The translations under genes were made by a program, and so were the position numbers. Positions 10,741 to 21,490 of a stretch of DNA of 64,000 bases are shown piece by piece (position 1 is the stretch's first letter; every line of letters begins with the position of its first letter). The DNA is taken from NCBI GenBank assembly GCA_951802425.1, contig OX637796.1, positions 744,001 through 808,000 of the forward strand. The letters are read 5' to 3'. Source of the DNA: Clavaria fumosa. Lineage: Eukaryota; Basidiomycota; Agaricomycetes; Agaricales; Clavariaceae. A model generated the notes under the pieces. It did not search any database, was not told the origin of the DNA, and was given only the letters and a program-made list of their open reading frames with translations.

Positions 10741-11340
10741 CATCAAAATCAAGGGATATTCACTAGATAAGATTGAGTTATATAATGCACCCTCAATTTG
10801 GGTGATATTAAACTGGAGGATATTAGGTTGTGCAAAACACTCTTGAAATCAAGGGATATTCAACATGATGAGATTGAGTTATATAATACACCCCCCAATA
10901 TGGGTGATATTCAACTAGAAAATATTGGGTTGTACAAAACACTCTTTACATCAAGGGATATTCAACATGATGAGATTGAGTTATATAATACACCCCCCAA
11001 TTTGGGTGATATTAAACTGGAGGATATTGAGTGATACAATACACCCCATTAATTTGAGTGATATTAAATTGAAGGATATTGAGTGATATAATACACCTCT
11101 AAATTTGAGTGATATTAAACTGGAAAATATTGAGTGATACAATACACCCATTTAATTTGAGTGATACAATGCACCCCTTAATTTAAGTGATATTAAACTG
11201 GAAGATATTGAGTGATACAATATACTCCCTCAATTTGAGTGATTAAACTGGAGGACTTTGAGTGATACAATACACCCCTCAATCTAAGTTATATTGAACT
11301 GGAGGATATTGAGTGATACACCTCTCAATTTGAGTGACAT
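10741..11340. repeat. Minisatellite-like array, GATATTAAACTGGA-GATATTGAGTGATACAATACACC units
   Basis: Roughly ten imperfect units of about 50-65 bp. The proximal part has a longer higher-order unit of about 110 bp that includes ATCAAGGGATATTCAACATG and GAGTTATATAATACACC. Short frames through it (10798-11034) translate to repeated peptide and are not considered coding. Confidence 0.85.
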
Positions 11341-11367
11341 TAAGCCACAAAATCTTATTGTCTAGAT

Positions 11368-11452
11368 GGGGACTGTAGTGTAATGGATAACACAGCAGTT
11401 GTGGGTTGAGTCCAATTCCATGAGCACTTGGGTTCAACTCCCACTGAGTGCA
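11368..11452 (+). repeat. tRNA-derived sequence (SINE head or decayed tRNA) with A and B boxes
   Basis: TAGTGTAATGG at 11376 fits the RNA polymerase III A box, and GGTTCAACTCC at about 11430 fits the B box with one G to A change at a CpG. The T-arm can form four of five pairs (TTGGG/CCCAC). The acceptor ends do not pair and no convincing anticodon stem is visible, so it is not called as a functional tRNA. Pol III boxes inside a repeat bed suggest a SINE remnant. Confidence 0.5.
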
Positions 11453-12234
11453 TAATTTACAGGCTAAAAGATACTTGGAGATATAGTTAAAATCACTGAA
11501 AGTATGTAGAAGCCACCTAAAATATCAAGTTAAAATGTGCTTGATAGCAGTGACATCCACCTGGAGAGCAGCAGCTGAATTTGGTTATATATGTGCCAAA
11601 AATAACCCATTTCATTTACCTGATTATCAACCAATACAGTTTCAAGATATCATCAATAAATTAATTTTGTGCAATTTCTTGTGGTGAAAAATACCTAGGA
11701 TCATGGCTAAGATGACCCAAAAACCAACATGAAATTCACCTATTAGATCAGCTTAAAAGGCACCTGTGATAGAGTGAAATTCACCTATAGAGATTAGCTT
11801 AAAAGACACTTGTATTGTAGTGATATTCACCCAAAGAACAGTGGGTGAATTCGGACATAAAAGTAGTGAAATTCACCCATTCTCTGTACCCAATAAACAC
11901 TTGATTATAAACTAGTCATGGTGATTTTCACTAAGAAAACCATTGATATTCACCACATTTCAGGGTTCTTTGTATGGTGATTTTCACCCAACTTGGGGCC
12001 TACAGTGCATGTGCTACAGCATGCTACAGAGTCTACATTAAGCTATCAATCATATTGCTCATTATACTCAAAGAGGTGCAAATCAAGGTATCTGTCAAGA
12101 TACAACTGTGGGCAAGAACCACTGTATCTAATGTCCATGATGCTGGCACAGATGCTGACTCAAATTGAGAAGTCAGAAGACATGCCTGCCAGATCTGATC
12201 AATGCTTATCACTTCTGAGTTTGGAGCATGCTGG

Positions 12235-12585
12235 TGTTAGAATCTCACCTCGTCACACCCCCCTTTTTACCCTTCACCTTGTCACACCCCCCTTTTACTC
12301 CCTCACACCACGTGTACCCCCTTCCTTCTCACTCATCACATGCCGCATGTTGCCCCCTTTCCATCTTATCACACATGAGTCATACCATGCCTCATTGCTT
12401 ACACATGTCCACCGCCCTCTATCATGACTCGTTATGACTCGAACCCTTGTACTATATAAGTAGTCAGTCGAGTAACAACCTTCCTTAGGTTGTTACTTCC
12501 TATCACATACTCTTGCTGCTCCCATTTGACTGACTTCCACCTAAGTTCCTCGAATAATCGGGAGTCAACTCGACTCTTGTTGACA
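12235..12585 (+). repeat. 5' LTR of the Gypsy element, 351 bp
   Basis: Starts TGTTAG and ends TTGACA. TATATAA at 12453-12459 lies 34 bp before AGGTTGTTACT (12487-12497), the likely transcript start. Compared with the 3' LTR it carries an extra 29-nt partial duplication of the GTCACACCCCCC block near its start. Confidence 0.93.
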
Positions 12586-12596
12586 AGTAACAACCT
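12586..12596 (+). other. Self-priming primer binding site
   Basis: AGTAACAACCT directly follows the 5' LTR and is the exact reverse complement of AGGTTGTTACT at 12487-12497, about 34 bp downstream of the TATA box in the same LTR. In Tf1-like elements the 5' end of the element RNA, not a tRNA, anneals to the PBS. The geometry here matches that mechanism. Confidence 0.8.
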
Positions 12597-13247
12597 CTCC
12601 CCCGCCTACCTCCTCACGGACCTAGGCACCCACACCCCTGCCCGAGCCGAAGCAAGGCTTGCGTATTTGGAGAAGACACCCTGGCATGCTTTTGGACAGC
12701 GTACGAACGATTCGTCAGGAGGAGAGCCCTCCTTGGACTGGACCAAGACACCGACTTTGAACAACTCACACCGCCAAGCACCCCATATCGAGCTTACGAA
12801 AGCCTTCAATATCTGAGACATTCCGAGGCCACCCAGTTGGCACCCCACTACCTTTTCGCCACAAAGAGAATCCTAGTGCCGCAGGACTTCGCACGAAACA
12901 ATCCGCTGACTATCGAACACGCCCCCGAGTGGCAAACATTCCAAAGAACACTCACAGAGAAGCTACAGGTTGTAGCTGACAAACAACAACAGATCGACGA
13001 ACAAACCGAATACTTACGAGGAACTGAAGACTTTGTGGATTTCACTAGCGAAAGCGATTACCAAAGTGCCTTAGAAGAGCTCGAAGATCCCACACATTTG
13101 TCTGTTGCAGTACAGACCGACGAAACATCACCGATACACCATTCCTCCAAAGCGCAGATGGACCTTACCTTCGGAACACTCCAAGATCGCCTATGTGTAG
13201 ACCTGCTTCAAGATCCACCACGCATCTATCTGGAAGAATTAGACTAA
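12591..13247 (+). pseudogene. Open frame between PBS and gag, no ATG
   Basis: The frame is open for about 219 codons from just after a TAA at 12588 to 13247, without an in-frame ATG before the conserved-looking part. The product is charged and helical, with a likely coiled coil around residues 100-150 (KLQVVADKQQQIDEQ) and an acidic C-terminus ending IYLEELD. Gag begins at 13252, four bases after its stop. It may be a leader ORF of this retroelement lineage that has lost its start; I recognise no domain. Confidence 0.5.
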
Positions 13248-13251
13248 AGAA

Positions 13252-15424
13252 ATGGCTGACGTAGCCCCCGATGCCGTTCCCAAACCTCCTGCCACACCTG
13301 TAGCGGCACCCATTACACTTGCTTTGAAGATTGCCCCCTATGACGGAAAGAGAGAAGGCTTCCAGACCTTCCTCAGGAGCTTACATCTAGAATTCCGAGT
13401 AAACGCCCACAAATACCTGACTGATTTCCTCAAGGTAGTGTTTACTCTAAGCAACATGACAGAGGACTACGCTGCTGAGTGGGCCAACCAAGCCACTACA
13501 GTACTATTGGAAGATGGAGGCTGTTAGGGCCTGTCCTGTCTTGTAAGTAACACCAAAGGTTGACTTGTTGGTGACCAGTTCTAGAAACTCGCTAAGACCA
13601 ATCAACTGTTGAGCACAGTCGATAATGCTTGGTCCCGGAAGGTCGCGAGGATGTTTAAGAGAATATGAGAATGAAGAGAAACAAGTAAAGAGGAGGGAGA
13701 CATCGTTGAGAAGGTCGCGAAGCCGGTAGATGAAGTATAAAGAGGGAAAAGGACGAGTTGAGAGAAATAGATAACATTGAGAGGGTTGCGAAGTCGACCG
13801 ACGAAATGTAAAGGAAGAAATAGATGAGGAGAAAGAAATAGACAATGTTAAGAGAGTCGCGGGTGGTCGCAACGATGTCGAAAAGTGTATCAGTGAATGC
13901 AATGACTTTATCAACCGACAAGAGAACCTATGGGTTCAAAGGAATCAGTATCAAGACGGATAAGAGAGAATACTTAAGCGTGCAAGTTTATATGAGTGCA
14001 GAGGACAAGTTAGAATAGAGTAGAAGTGTCTTGACAATCTTGAGGTCACCAAGAGAGACAAGACCTATCAATCGCAATGATTCCAAGCTCAAAGGGCATT
14101 GTGGCCTCAAGCTTAAACCAAAGTGCATCAATATCAAGTCTGCCCTACCGTAAGTACATGTGAGGCTTTATATACATATGTACAGAGAGTATAATGGAAA
14201 AGGAAAAGTACAGAGGTCGCCAAGTGACAGAACTATAGTAGTATGGGGTATGGTCAATCATAAAGTGACTATGGACATGTTCTACTAAGGTCGCGAGGGG
14301 TAAGGGAAACATAAGTAAGGTCGCGAACCTGACTGGTCATGGTCATGACTTAGTTAAATAATCATATGGGTAACTATAATCACAAAGAGATGCTTTGGTC
14401 ATAATTATCGTAGTTATAGATGACTGGGGAGAAGAAAGGGAGCATAATTCGAAGTAGTGCTCAACTGGCCATCGGCGGTGTGTTTCATTGTTAAGGTCGC
14501 AAGGTCCATGTGTGTGGTCACGTGAATGGTGGTAGTGATGCAAGTGACACTTGGGCGGGAAGTCACGTGGATAACGCTGGTAACATGGGTAATGCTAGTG
14601 ATGTCGGTGGTGCCATGCGGCAAGTCACGTGCCAGCTGAGAAAGATTGCATAACTGCGTGTCGCGCCTTGATTTGGCAGGTTCGGGTGGTAGACACACAT
14701 AGGGTAAGGTGGCGGGAGGTGATGCGGGTATAGTATGACAGTCGTGAGTGTTGTGTGAACACAGTAGAGGTCGGGGAGGCTTTTGGAAGGGGATAGTGGG
14801 TTCCGGAAGTGTGTAGAGGAGTTCGCAAGGTTGTAGAGGGATGTCGGGAGGCTTGTAGGTGCTGGTAAAGTCAGTTTGGGCAAGGGAAAAATGGATGGGT
14901 CCTGACAGAGGTGAGGACATCATCTGGGTGACCTTTGAAGCGAGAATGAGGGAGGCATTTGCCCCCATCGAAGACCAAGTGCTTGCGGTGCATAAGCTAA
15001 ACACCTTCAAGCAAACCCAGATGGACACAGCACAATTCTTCCAAAAATTCGAAACACTCATGAGCCAAGCCGGCTACGACGAGGACACACACTGGAATGT
15101 CATACATGCTCTGCTGATGAGGGCCGTGCACCCTAAATTGCTGGAGAAGGTTCTCACCTGCGCGGAACAACCCGCAGACTACCAGGCCTTCCGAGTGTTG
15201 ACCATACGCCTGGACAGACAACACCAACTGTACACAGCAGTTCAGAGAGAAATACATGCACAGACCGGAGTCCAGCCCACATGGAACCAACCCACACAAC
15301 ACCAACCCCCGCAGAATCACTTTTGGAGGTCGCCTCAGTGGCAGCTGCAGACAGTATGGCAACGACCTGCACAGTGGAACTCACTGCCCAGGCAGCCACA
15401 ACGAGTACAGTGGCAACCGCACCC

Positions 15425-15456
<32 letters not shown>

Positions 15457-15632
15457 CACCGCCTCCCGGACAATGGAATAGACAAGCCCCACCTGGTACC
15501 AGGCAAGGCACCCCGATGGACATGAGCCGAGGAACCAGCCCCCATCATCCTTTAATTTGCTACAACTGTGGGCAGGTTGGCCACCCCACTCGACTATGCC
15601 CTGAGCTGTCCCAACGCCGCGCCACCCCCTGA
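13252..15632 (+). pseudogene. gag of the Gypsy element, split by a nested LTR
   Basis: Starts MADVAPDAVPKPP; the capsid-like part includes KIAPYDGKREGFQTFLRS. It is cut at 13521 by the 1386-bp insertion and resumes at about 14908 with DIIWVTFEARMREAF in the same reading frame. The C-terminal half has a Gln-rich stretch and a zinc knuckle CYNCGQVGHPTRLC (C-x2-C-x4-H-x4-C) close to the TGA at 15630. The same frame stays open beyond that TGA to 15941, so the stop may be secondary. Function: nucleocapsid protein of the retrotransposon particle. Confidence 0.85.
13522..14907 (+). mobile_element. Solo LTR of another retroelement, nested in gag
   Basis: TGTTAGGGCC at the start and GGTCCTGACA at the end form imperfect 10-bp inverted termini of the TG...CA type. 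The flanks are GAGGC (left) and GAGGT (right), a 5-bp target duplication with one transition. Removing it brings the two gag halves into register. TTTATATAC near 14166 is a possible TATA box. A GGTCGCGA-like motif recurs about eight times (for example near 13638, 13706, 14291 and 14322). No internal coding region is seen, so LTR-LTR recombination probably left a solo LTR. Confidence 0.75.
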
Positions 15633-15937
15633 CAGCAAGCGAGACTCGGCAGCACATTCGAGATGCACTCCCCCCCCGGATATTATACGCCTCCCCCTCT
15701 CTCTCCCTACCCTGTCCCCACATACCCTGCTTCACACCCGACCTCTCTAACGTCATTCAACCCCTCGTACGCAGCCTCGATGGCTGGGCAGAATGACTTC
15801 GAAGAAATGGAGAACACAATTGCGCAGTTGAGAGATCAATTGCATATCCAACAGAGGCCCAGAGCACCGACATCTGGACCGGAGACAACCGTAGCAATGT
15901 CGAATGCTGGAGACCAGGATTTTCAGCAGGGATCCGT

Positions 15938-18900
15938 TTGAGTGCTAAAACCAGATCCTTATATATTGTCCCCACCCATCGCCATGTAAAGCAGTTTGCA
16001 AATGACATACCACTATTCCCTTTGCCAAAAGAGGCTGAGAGGGCTAAGCACACCCTCAAGGACCTCACCTCTAAGAAACTCCCAGGATACAATGATGATG
16101 TGGACTGGGACACTGACCCCAGGACCACATATGGGAAAGGAGGAGAACGACAACTGGATATGCCAGGCTTTATAACTACACTGGACACCAAAGAGACCTA
16201 CGACATCAAACTGCTGGTTGACTCTGGCTGCACAATGTCTGTCATGGACCTGGAGTGGGCCATTGCTAGGAAAATAAATCTCATGAAACTCGAAACTCCT
16301 ATAATATTCAAGAATATCGATGGGACCACAAATGTATCAGGGGCCTTCAAACATTCAGTGGCCCTACGACTCAATATCGGAGGTCACGTCGAAATTAAAC
16401 AGTTTCTATTGGGATGAGTTACCGGCCACCCAGCAATCCTGGGACACGATTGGCTTCAATACCATAACCCTAGTATCCAGTGGTTTGAGAAGTATATCTG
16501 CTTCAACAAGTGCAAAAAGAAAGACTGTCACATTGTGGATTATGGCTATGGCTTCTGAAGCCTACATGATACAACAACCACACCCGACTGGAAAGCACTA
16601 TACCCCCAGGTGTTTGCAGGAAAAACTGGCCAGAAGTTACCCAAGTCCCTACCCAGAATTGACTATGAGATCAAATTCAAAAACGACCCTGGCTTCCTAC
16701 GTTCGAAGGTCTATCTGCTTACCAGTAAAGAGGATGAGGCCCTAAAGGCATGGCTCAAAGAGAACTTGGAAAATGGACGACTAGTGTGGGGAGAGTCAGA
16801 CTACGTTAGTCCCATCTTCTTCAAGGATGAAGGAGACAAATTGCGACCCATTATCGACTATAAATGGCTCAACTCATTTTGCATAAAGGACATATACCCG
16901 CTACCTAGGATCGACGAGACTGTGGCAAGCCTGAAGAAAGCTGAAGTTTTCACAAGTGTCGATGTGGAGTGGGGCTACTGGAACGTCGCCATGGCCGAAT
17001 GGGCACAACACCTTGCTGCAATAATCACCAAATACGGCACAGTATGGCCCACTGTCATGCAGTTTGGACTGATGAACGCTCTGTCAGTCTTCCAATGAAG
17101 AATGAACTATATCCTACACATGCTGGTGGCTACTGGGAAGGTATTTGTGTACATCGACAACATCCTCATCACAACAGAGACGATCAAAGAACACAGGCGC
17201 CTACTACACGAGGTGCTCAGAATACTACAGGAAAATGACCTCTGTGTCCGCGAATCGAAATGCAAAATAGAACAGTCAGAGGTCACATTCCTGGGACTGC
17301 TAATCTCAAAAGGGAGTATTTGACACTCACCCAAAAAATGCAGAGGAATAGCCGATTGGCCCATGCCAAAGAACAAACACGCTCTCCAATGCGGAATCAG
17401 ACTGTTGAACTACTTCCGAAGATTTATACAGGGATTCGCTACTATTGCCAAGCCACTCTACGAACTACTAAGTGACAACACACTGTACATCTGGGCAGAC
17501 TGACAAGAACATGCCTGGAAACACCTGATTGATATATTGCAGAGTGACGTGGTACTGGTGATCCCGCAAGATGAAGGCAAATGGAAAATGGAGGTAAACG
17601 CAAGTAATTATGCCACTGGAGGAGTACTATCACAACAACAGCCTGACGGTGTCTGGCGACCGGTGGACTTTATTTCAAAAACCTTCTCCCTGGTGGAGAT
17701 GAACTACGCAACATATGACAAGGAGTTCTTAGTGATTATCAGAGGACTAGAGGGGTGGCACCATTACCTGTTGGGCACCAAGGACCCCTTTGAAATCCAC
17801 ACTGACCATGCGAACCTTCAATATTTCCAAAAAAGTCAAAAACTCAACCCTAGGCAAACACGATGGCATTCGAAGCTACAGTGCTTCAATTTCGAAGTGA
17901 AGTATAAGCCAGGAAAAACAAATATGAAAGCGGACACACTCTCCCGACGACCAGACCACTGGGAGGGAACAGACAAATACAAAAAGCCTACAGTGCAGGT
18001 TTTCCCAGCCCACCGTCTTGCCACACTGCTGATCCCCAAGCCAACAATCGACCAATTGCTTCTGGAGGCACATGCAAACACTATACCACCCAAAGCAACA
18101 CCCTACGAAAAAGGAGTAGATGGACTCTTCAGACATGAAGGAAAGATCTGGGTACCCCAAGACCTGGTACACAAAATCTTGATGGAACTACACAACTCCC
18201 CACTTGGAGGGCATCCTGGACCTGAAAAGACCTTAGAAAGTGTCACCCGACAATTTACATGGCCAGGAGTGAAGGAAGATGTAATGGAATATGTGGCCGG
18301 CTGCGAGAAATGTCAAAGGACAAAACCTGACTGAACGAAGCGACGCGCGCCCCTACATCCACATGCAATACTGCCCTGCCCGTGGCACACCATCACTTGG
18401 GACCTTATCGGGCTGCTATCAAAATCCGCTACACACAATGCCATCCTTGTGATATGTGACAAACTCACAAAGATGACCCTACTGGAAGCCACGGACATGA
18501 AGCTCACGGCACTGGGGGCAGCAAAAATCCTGTGGGACCAAGTACTTTGCAGCCATGGAGTGCCCTGCAAGGTGATAAGCGACCGAGGATCCCAGTTCAT
18601 CTCAAACTTCATGGAGGAGTTCTACAAGATCATTGGTATAAAAGGAAACCCAAGTATGGCCTATCACCCACAAACTGACGGCCAAACGGAAAGGATGAAC
18701 CAGGAAATTGAGATATACCTGCGTTCATATGTGGACTTCATGCAAGATGACTGGTCAGACTGGCTACCCACAGCAGAGTTTGCTTTGAACAACCAACAAC
18801 ACTCTGCTACTAAGTACAGTCCCTTCTATTTAAATTATGGATTTCACCCTTGCATGGGAGACATTAGCCTACCCAGTATACCGCACACCCCAGAAGCCTC

Positions 18901-19474
18901 TGACTTTGCCACAAAACTCCAGAAAGCCAGAGAAAACGCAAAAAAAGCTATAGAGAAAGCCGCACAATACATGAAAACTGCTTATGACAAACATAAAAAC
19001 AAAAAAACACTGGACTACAAAAAGGGAAATCTAGTTTGGCTAGATGCTACTAACCTGAACACGGAACGACCATCAGAAAAACTCACGGACAGGAGAGTTG
19101 GCCCTTTCGTAGTGACCGAGAAAGTGGGACCGGCCACCTATCGACTCAACCTACCGGCGACATGGAAAATCCACCCGGTATTCAACGAAACATTGCTTAT
19201 GCCATATAAGGAAGGAAAGTTCCCTAACCAAACTCCGGACAAACGCCCACCTCCTGAGTTAATCGATGACCACTTGCAGTATGACATGGAAGAGGTGCTG
19301 AAGAGCCAGAAGCACAGGCGCAAACTACAATACCTGGTAAAATGGGCTGGCTACCCCCATGAAGACAACACATGGGAACCAAAGACAAACCTGAAGAAAG
19401 CGGCCAAGGCGATCGCGGACTTCCACCGAAAACACCCTGAGGCGGCATGTTCTCTCACGGTGTCTTTTGCCTGA
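15938..19474 (+). pseudogene. pol of the Gypsy element: protease, RT, RNase H, integrase, chromodomain
   Basis: One frame runs through the whole region with no frameshift but six in-frame TGA codons, at 16415, 16556, 17096, 17321, 17501 and 18332. Domains in order: protease LLVDSGCTMSV; RT with VDVEWGYWNV and an active site reading YIDN in place of YIDD; RNase H with VNAS where VDAS is usual; integrase with an H-H-C-C finger ending CEKCQRTK, then WDLIG, ISDRGSQF and HPQTDGQTERMNQE supplying the D,D,E residues; and a C-terminal chromodomain (LQYLVKWAGYPHEDNTWEP). The lost Asp residues and stops show it is dead. The chromodomain is known in this class to steer integration to marked chromatin. 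Confidence 0.92.
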
Positions 19475-19573
19475 GTGATCACACATTCAGGGTCGAACAT
19501 TTAAAAAGAAAAACTGCAAACAACTTCGTCCACCTGACACCTTCCCCCCTTCTCTCAACCTGCCCTCTCTGCC

Positions 19574-20326
19574 ATGCCACCCGACCGCACTCCTCAAACT
19601 CCACGCCGCGGGACCCCAGGACCACCCTACTATGCCCACCGCGCTGCTGGATGGCCGAACCACCTGCCACGCCCGCCTCCTGCCGAAACCACCCACCTAC
19701 GACCCATGCCTGACCCACGAGGCACGCCACCAAGACTCGAAGGCCCACTGTCATCCCCTGGCACAACTGCCCATATGCGCCACATCTTGGATGCAGTACG
19801 AATCCCCCACACACGTCGAGTATTGGGACTGGACCCCCTGCTGCTTATGACAGATGACCCTCCTGCGCGGATGCCGCAGTTTCATCAAAACAGAGAACTT
19901 CTGGAACCTGAAGACAACATCTGGCTCCGAAGGATGGCAGAGCGACTCAGCATGAGTTTCAGCCACGCCATGTGGACCAAACTGCGGGGACTGCAGTTTG
20001 AGCAACAATGGTGCATCCTCCGCACTTCCCCCGTTCTCATCGAAATATGGCTCAATTCTCGAAGCTCAAGGCTATGGTTCGAGATCCCCCTACTGCCCGA
20101 GCTGATCTTGCAAGAAGAGTGGGCCATGCACCATTGCTGCAGAGGTGCCCCTTGGGTAATACCTGTCACCACCGATGTAATGGTCCCATGGATTGTGCCC
20201 ACCGACGCCTATGAACACCCCCTCGTCACGGGCACACGCGATACTAGCATCGACCCCCTGACCGAAACCGAACCACCCCCAGCTGAACCCCAACAACGCG
20301 AACGCGAGGAGAGCCCAGAAGCATAA
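19574..20326 (+). CDS. Third ORF of the Gypsy element, 250 aa, unknown function
   Basis: An uninterrupted 250-codon frame between the pol stop and the polypurine tract, where an env would sit in a retrovirus. The N-terminal 75 residues are Pro/Arg-rich; the central part (LEPEDNIWLRRMAERLSMSF) and Trp-rich middle look folded; the C-terminus is acidic and Pro-rich. I see no signal peptide or membrane segment, so it is not env-like. It is intact while the neighbouring pol has six stops, although over 750 bp chance survival cannot be ruled out. No domain recognised. Confidence 0.55.
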   Translation: MPPDRTPQTPRRGTPGPPYYAHRAAGWPNHLPRPPPAETTHLRPMPDPRGTPPRLEGPLSSPGTTAHMRHILDAVRIPHTRRVLGLDPLLLMTDDPPARMPQFHQNRELLEPEDNIWLRRMAERLSMSFSHAMWTKLRGLQFEQQWCILRTSPVLIEIWLNSRSSRLWFEIPLLPELILQEEWAMHHCCRGAPWVIPVTTDVMVPWIVPTDAYEHPLVTGTRDTSIDPLTETEPPPAEPQQREREESPEA

Positions 20327-20350
20327 CGGGCCCGTCGAGACGCTGGACCA

Positions 20351-20364
20351 CTGGGAGGGGACCA
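20351..20364 (+). other. Polypurine tract of the Gypsy element
   Basis: CTGGGAGGGGACCA directly precedes the 3' LTR, at the position from which plus-strand DNA synthesis would start. Confidence 0.7.
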
Positions 20365-20686
20365 TGTTAGAATCTCACCTTGTCACACCCCCCTTTTACT
20401 CCCTCACACCACGTGTACCCCCTTCCTTCTCACTCATCACATGCCGCATGTTGCTCCCTTTCCATCTTATCACACATGAGTCATACCGTGCCTCATTGCT
20501 TACACATGTCCACCACCCTCTATCATGACTCGTTATGACTCGAACCCTTGTACTATATAAGTAGTCAGTCAAGTAACAACCTTCCTTAGGTTGTTACTTC
20601 CTATCACATACTCTTGCTGCTCCTGTTCAACCGACTTTCACCTAAGTTCCTCAAATAATCGGGAGTCAACTCGACTCTTGTTGACA
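20365..20686 (+). repeat. 3' LTR of the Gypsy element, 322 bp
   Basis: Same ends, TATA box and AGGTTGTTACT as the 5' LTR. Outside the 29-nt extra block I count 11 differences between the two LTRs; all are transitions. Confidence 0.93.
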
Positions 20687-20691
20687 GCTGG

Positions 20692-21490
20692 CAAGTTGAT
20701 AGAGCAACTTGGTACATGCCAGTGGCTTAGTCAAAGCTTGCAAAAGACCTATACCAATGTATGTATGACAGTGGGTGTGGAAATGGCCCAAATTGAGAAG
20801 GCAGGTCAAATATGACCCACACCTGAGCAACATGATATTCTTCAGAAATCCAGATTCAATAGTAAACTTCATGTATTACATACAAAATCAATATTGCATG
20901 CAAAATGAACAATACCAAAACAGGTTTTGCTGATGTTTGTACTTACGAATAGTCTTACTTGCAAATGGTACTTGACTTCCAATTAGCTTCACTGGAAGAG
21001 CTAGCGTTCCTGCAACGGCTTCGCATGATGTCGCTTACCGCATCGCTGATGTAAGCATCATGTTAATCTCTACTCTAAATCTGTGACCTGAGCAGCTCAG
21101 CTCCTCGAAGCGAAGGCAAAGCTCACTTTTGACTAAGCAAAGACCCTTCTGATCATCACAGTTCTTAAGGTGATTAGAAGAGTATACAGTCTTACTTTTG
21201 ACAGAGCTAATAGTTTTTTTTACAGATTGCAAACCTCGTGCCTCCAAATGGCTACGATTACCTATCCTTCAGACCGGCAGATTGCAAACCAAAGAGCCCA
21301 AGAGAAAAAAACCCTTTTGTGGAAATACCAACTTGTATCTTACAACCATAGTTCTTCATGGAGGAACTTGGTTGCTCAATGTCGACAGACGGTGCTTTGG
21401 CGCGCTTTTTGGGTGTGGATAGTTTGGATATGGCAATGTGAGCCTTGATTCCCTCTGTATATTCATGGCTGACTATGGCAAAAAGACACG
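20692..21490. other. Repeat-like DNA before the APH-like gene
   Basis: Low in CpG at its left part and more balanced towards 21000. Small open frames around 21170-21450 could include an upstream exon of the APH-like gene, but no splice model was convincing. Confidence 0.35.

Larger units (their letters stand above)
9776..12234. other. CpG-depleted repeat bed
   Basis: AT-rich sequence with no supported gene. Outside the MITE at 9958-10619 I see almost no CpG between 9776 and 12000. It contains the MITE, a minisatellite and a tRNA-derived sequence described separately. Scattered GTGA-ATTCACC motifs recur between 11700 and 11990. The left target-site copy of the Gypsy element ends it. Confidence 0.6.
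12235..20686 (+). mobile_element. Ty3/Gypsy chromovirus-type LTR retrotransposon, complete but dead
   Basis: TGTTAG...TTGACA LTRs bound the element, with a 5-bp target duplication GCTGG at 12230-12234 and 20687-20691. Internal order is PBS, an ATG-less open frame, gag with a CCHC knuckle, protease, reverse transcriptase, RNase H, integrase, chromodomain, a third ORF, polypurine tract and 3' LTR. This is the plan of Tf1/sushi-like chromoviruses. Pol is interrupted by six in-frame TGA codons and gag by a nested 1.4-kb LTR, so the copy is inactive. It is a fungal genomic element with no env-like gene that I recognise. Confidence 0.95.

Noticed and set aside
10741..11340. CRISPR-like array
   Set aside because: Units are degenerate and contiguous without unique spacers; the genome is eukaryotic. 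It is a minisatellite.
15938..19474. UGA read as an amino acid in the Gypsy pol frame
   Set aside because: All stops are TGA, but host genes here (for example the kinase, the LENG1-like gene and eL19) end at TGA in normal places and the RT has lost a catalytic Asp. Decay is the simpler explanation.
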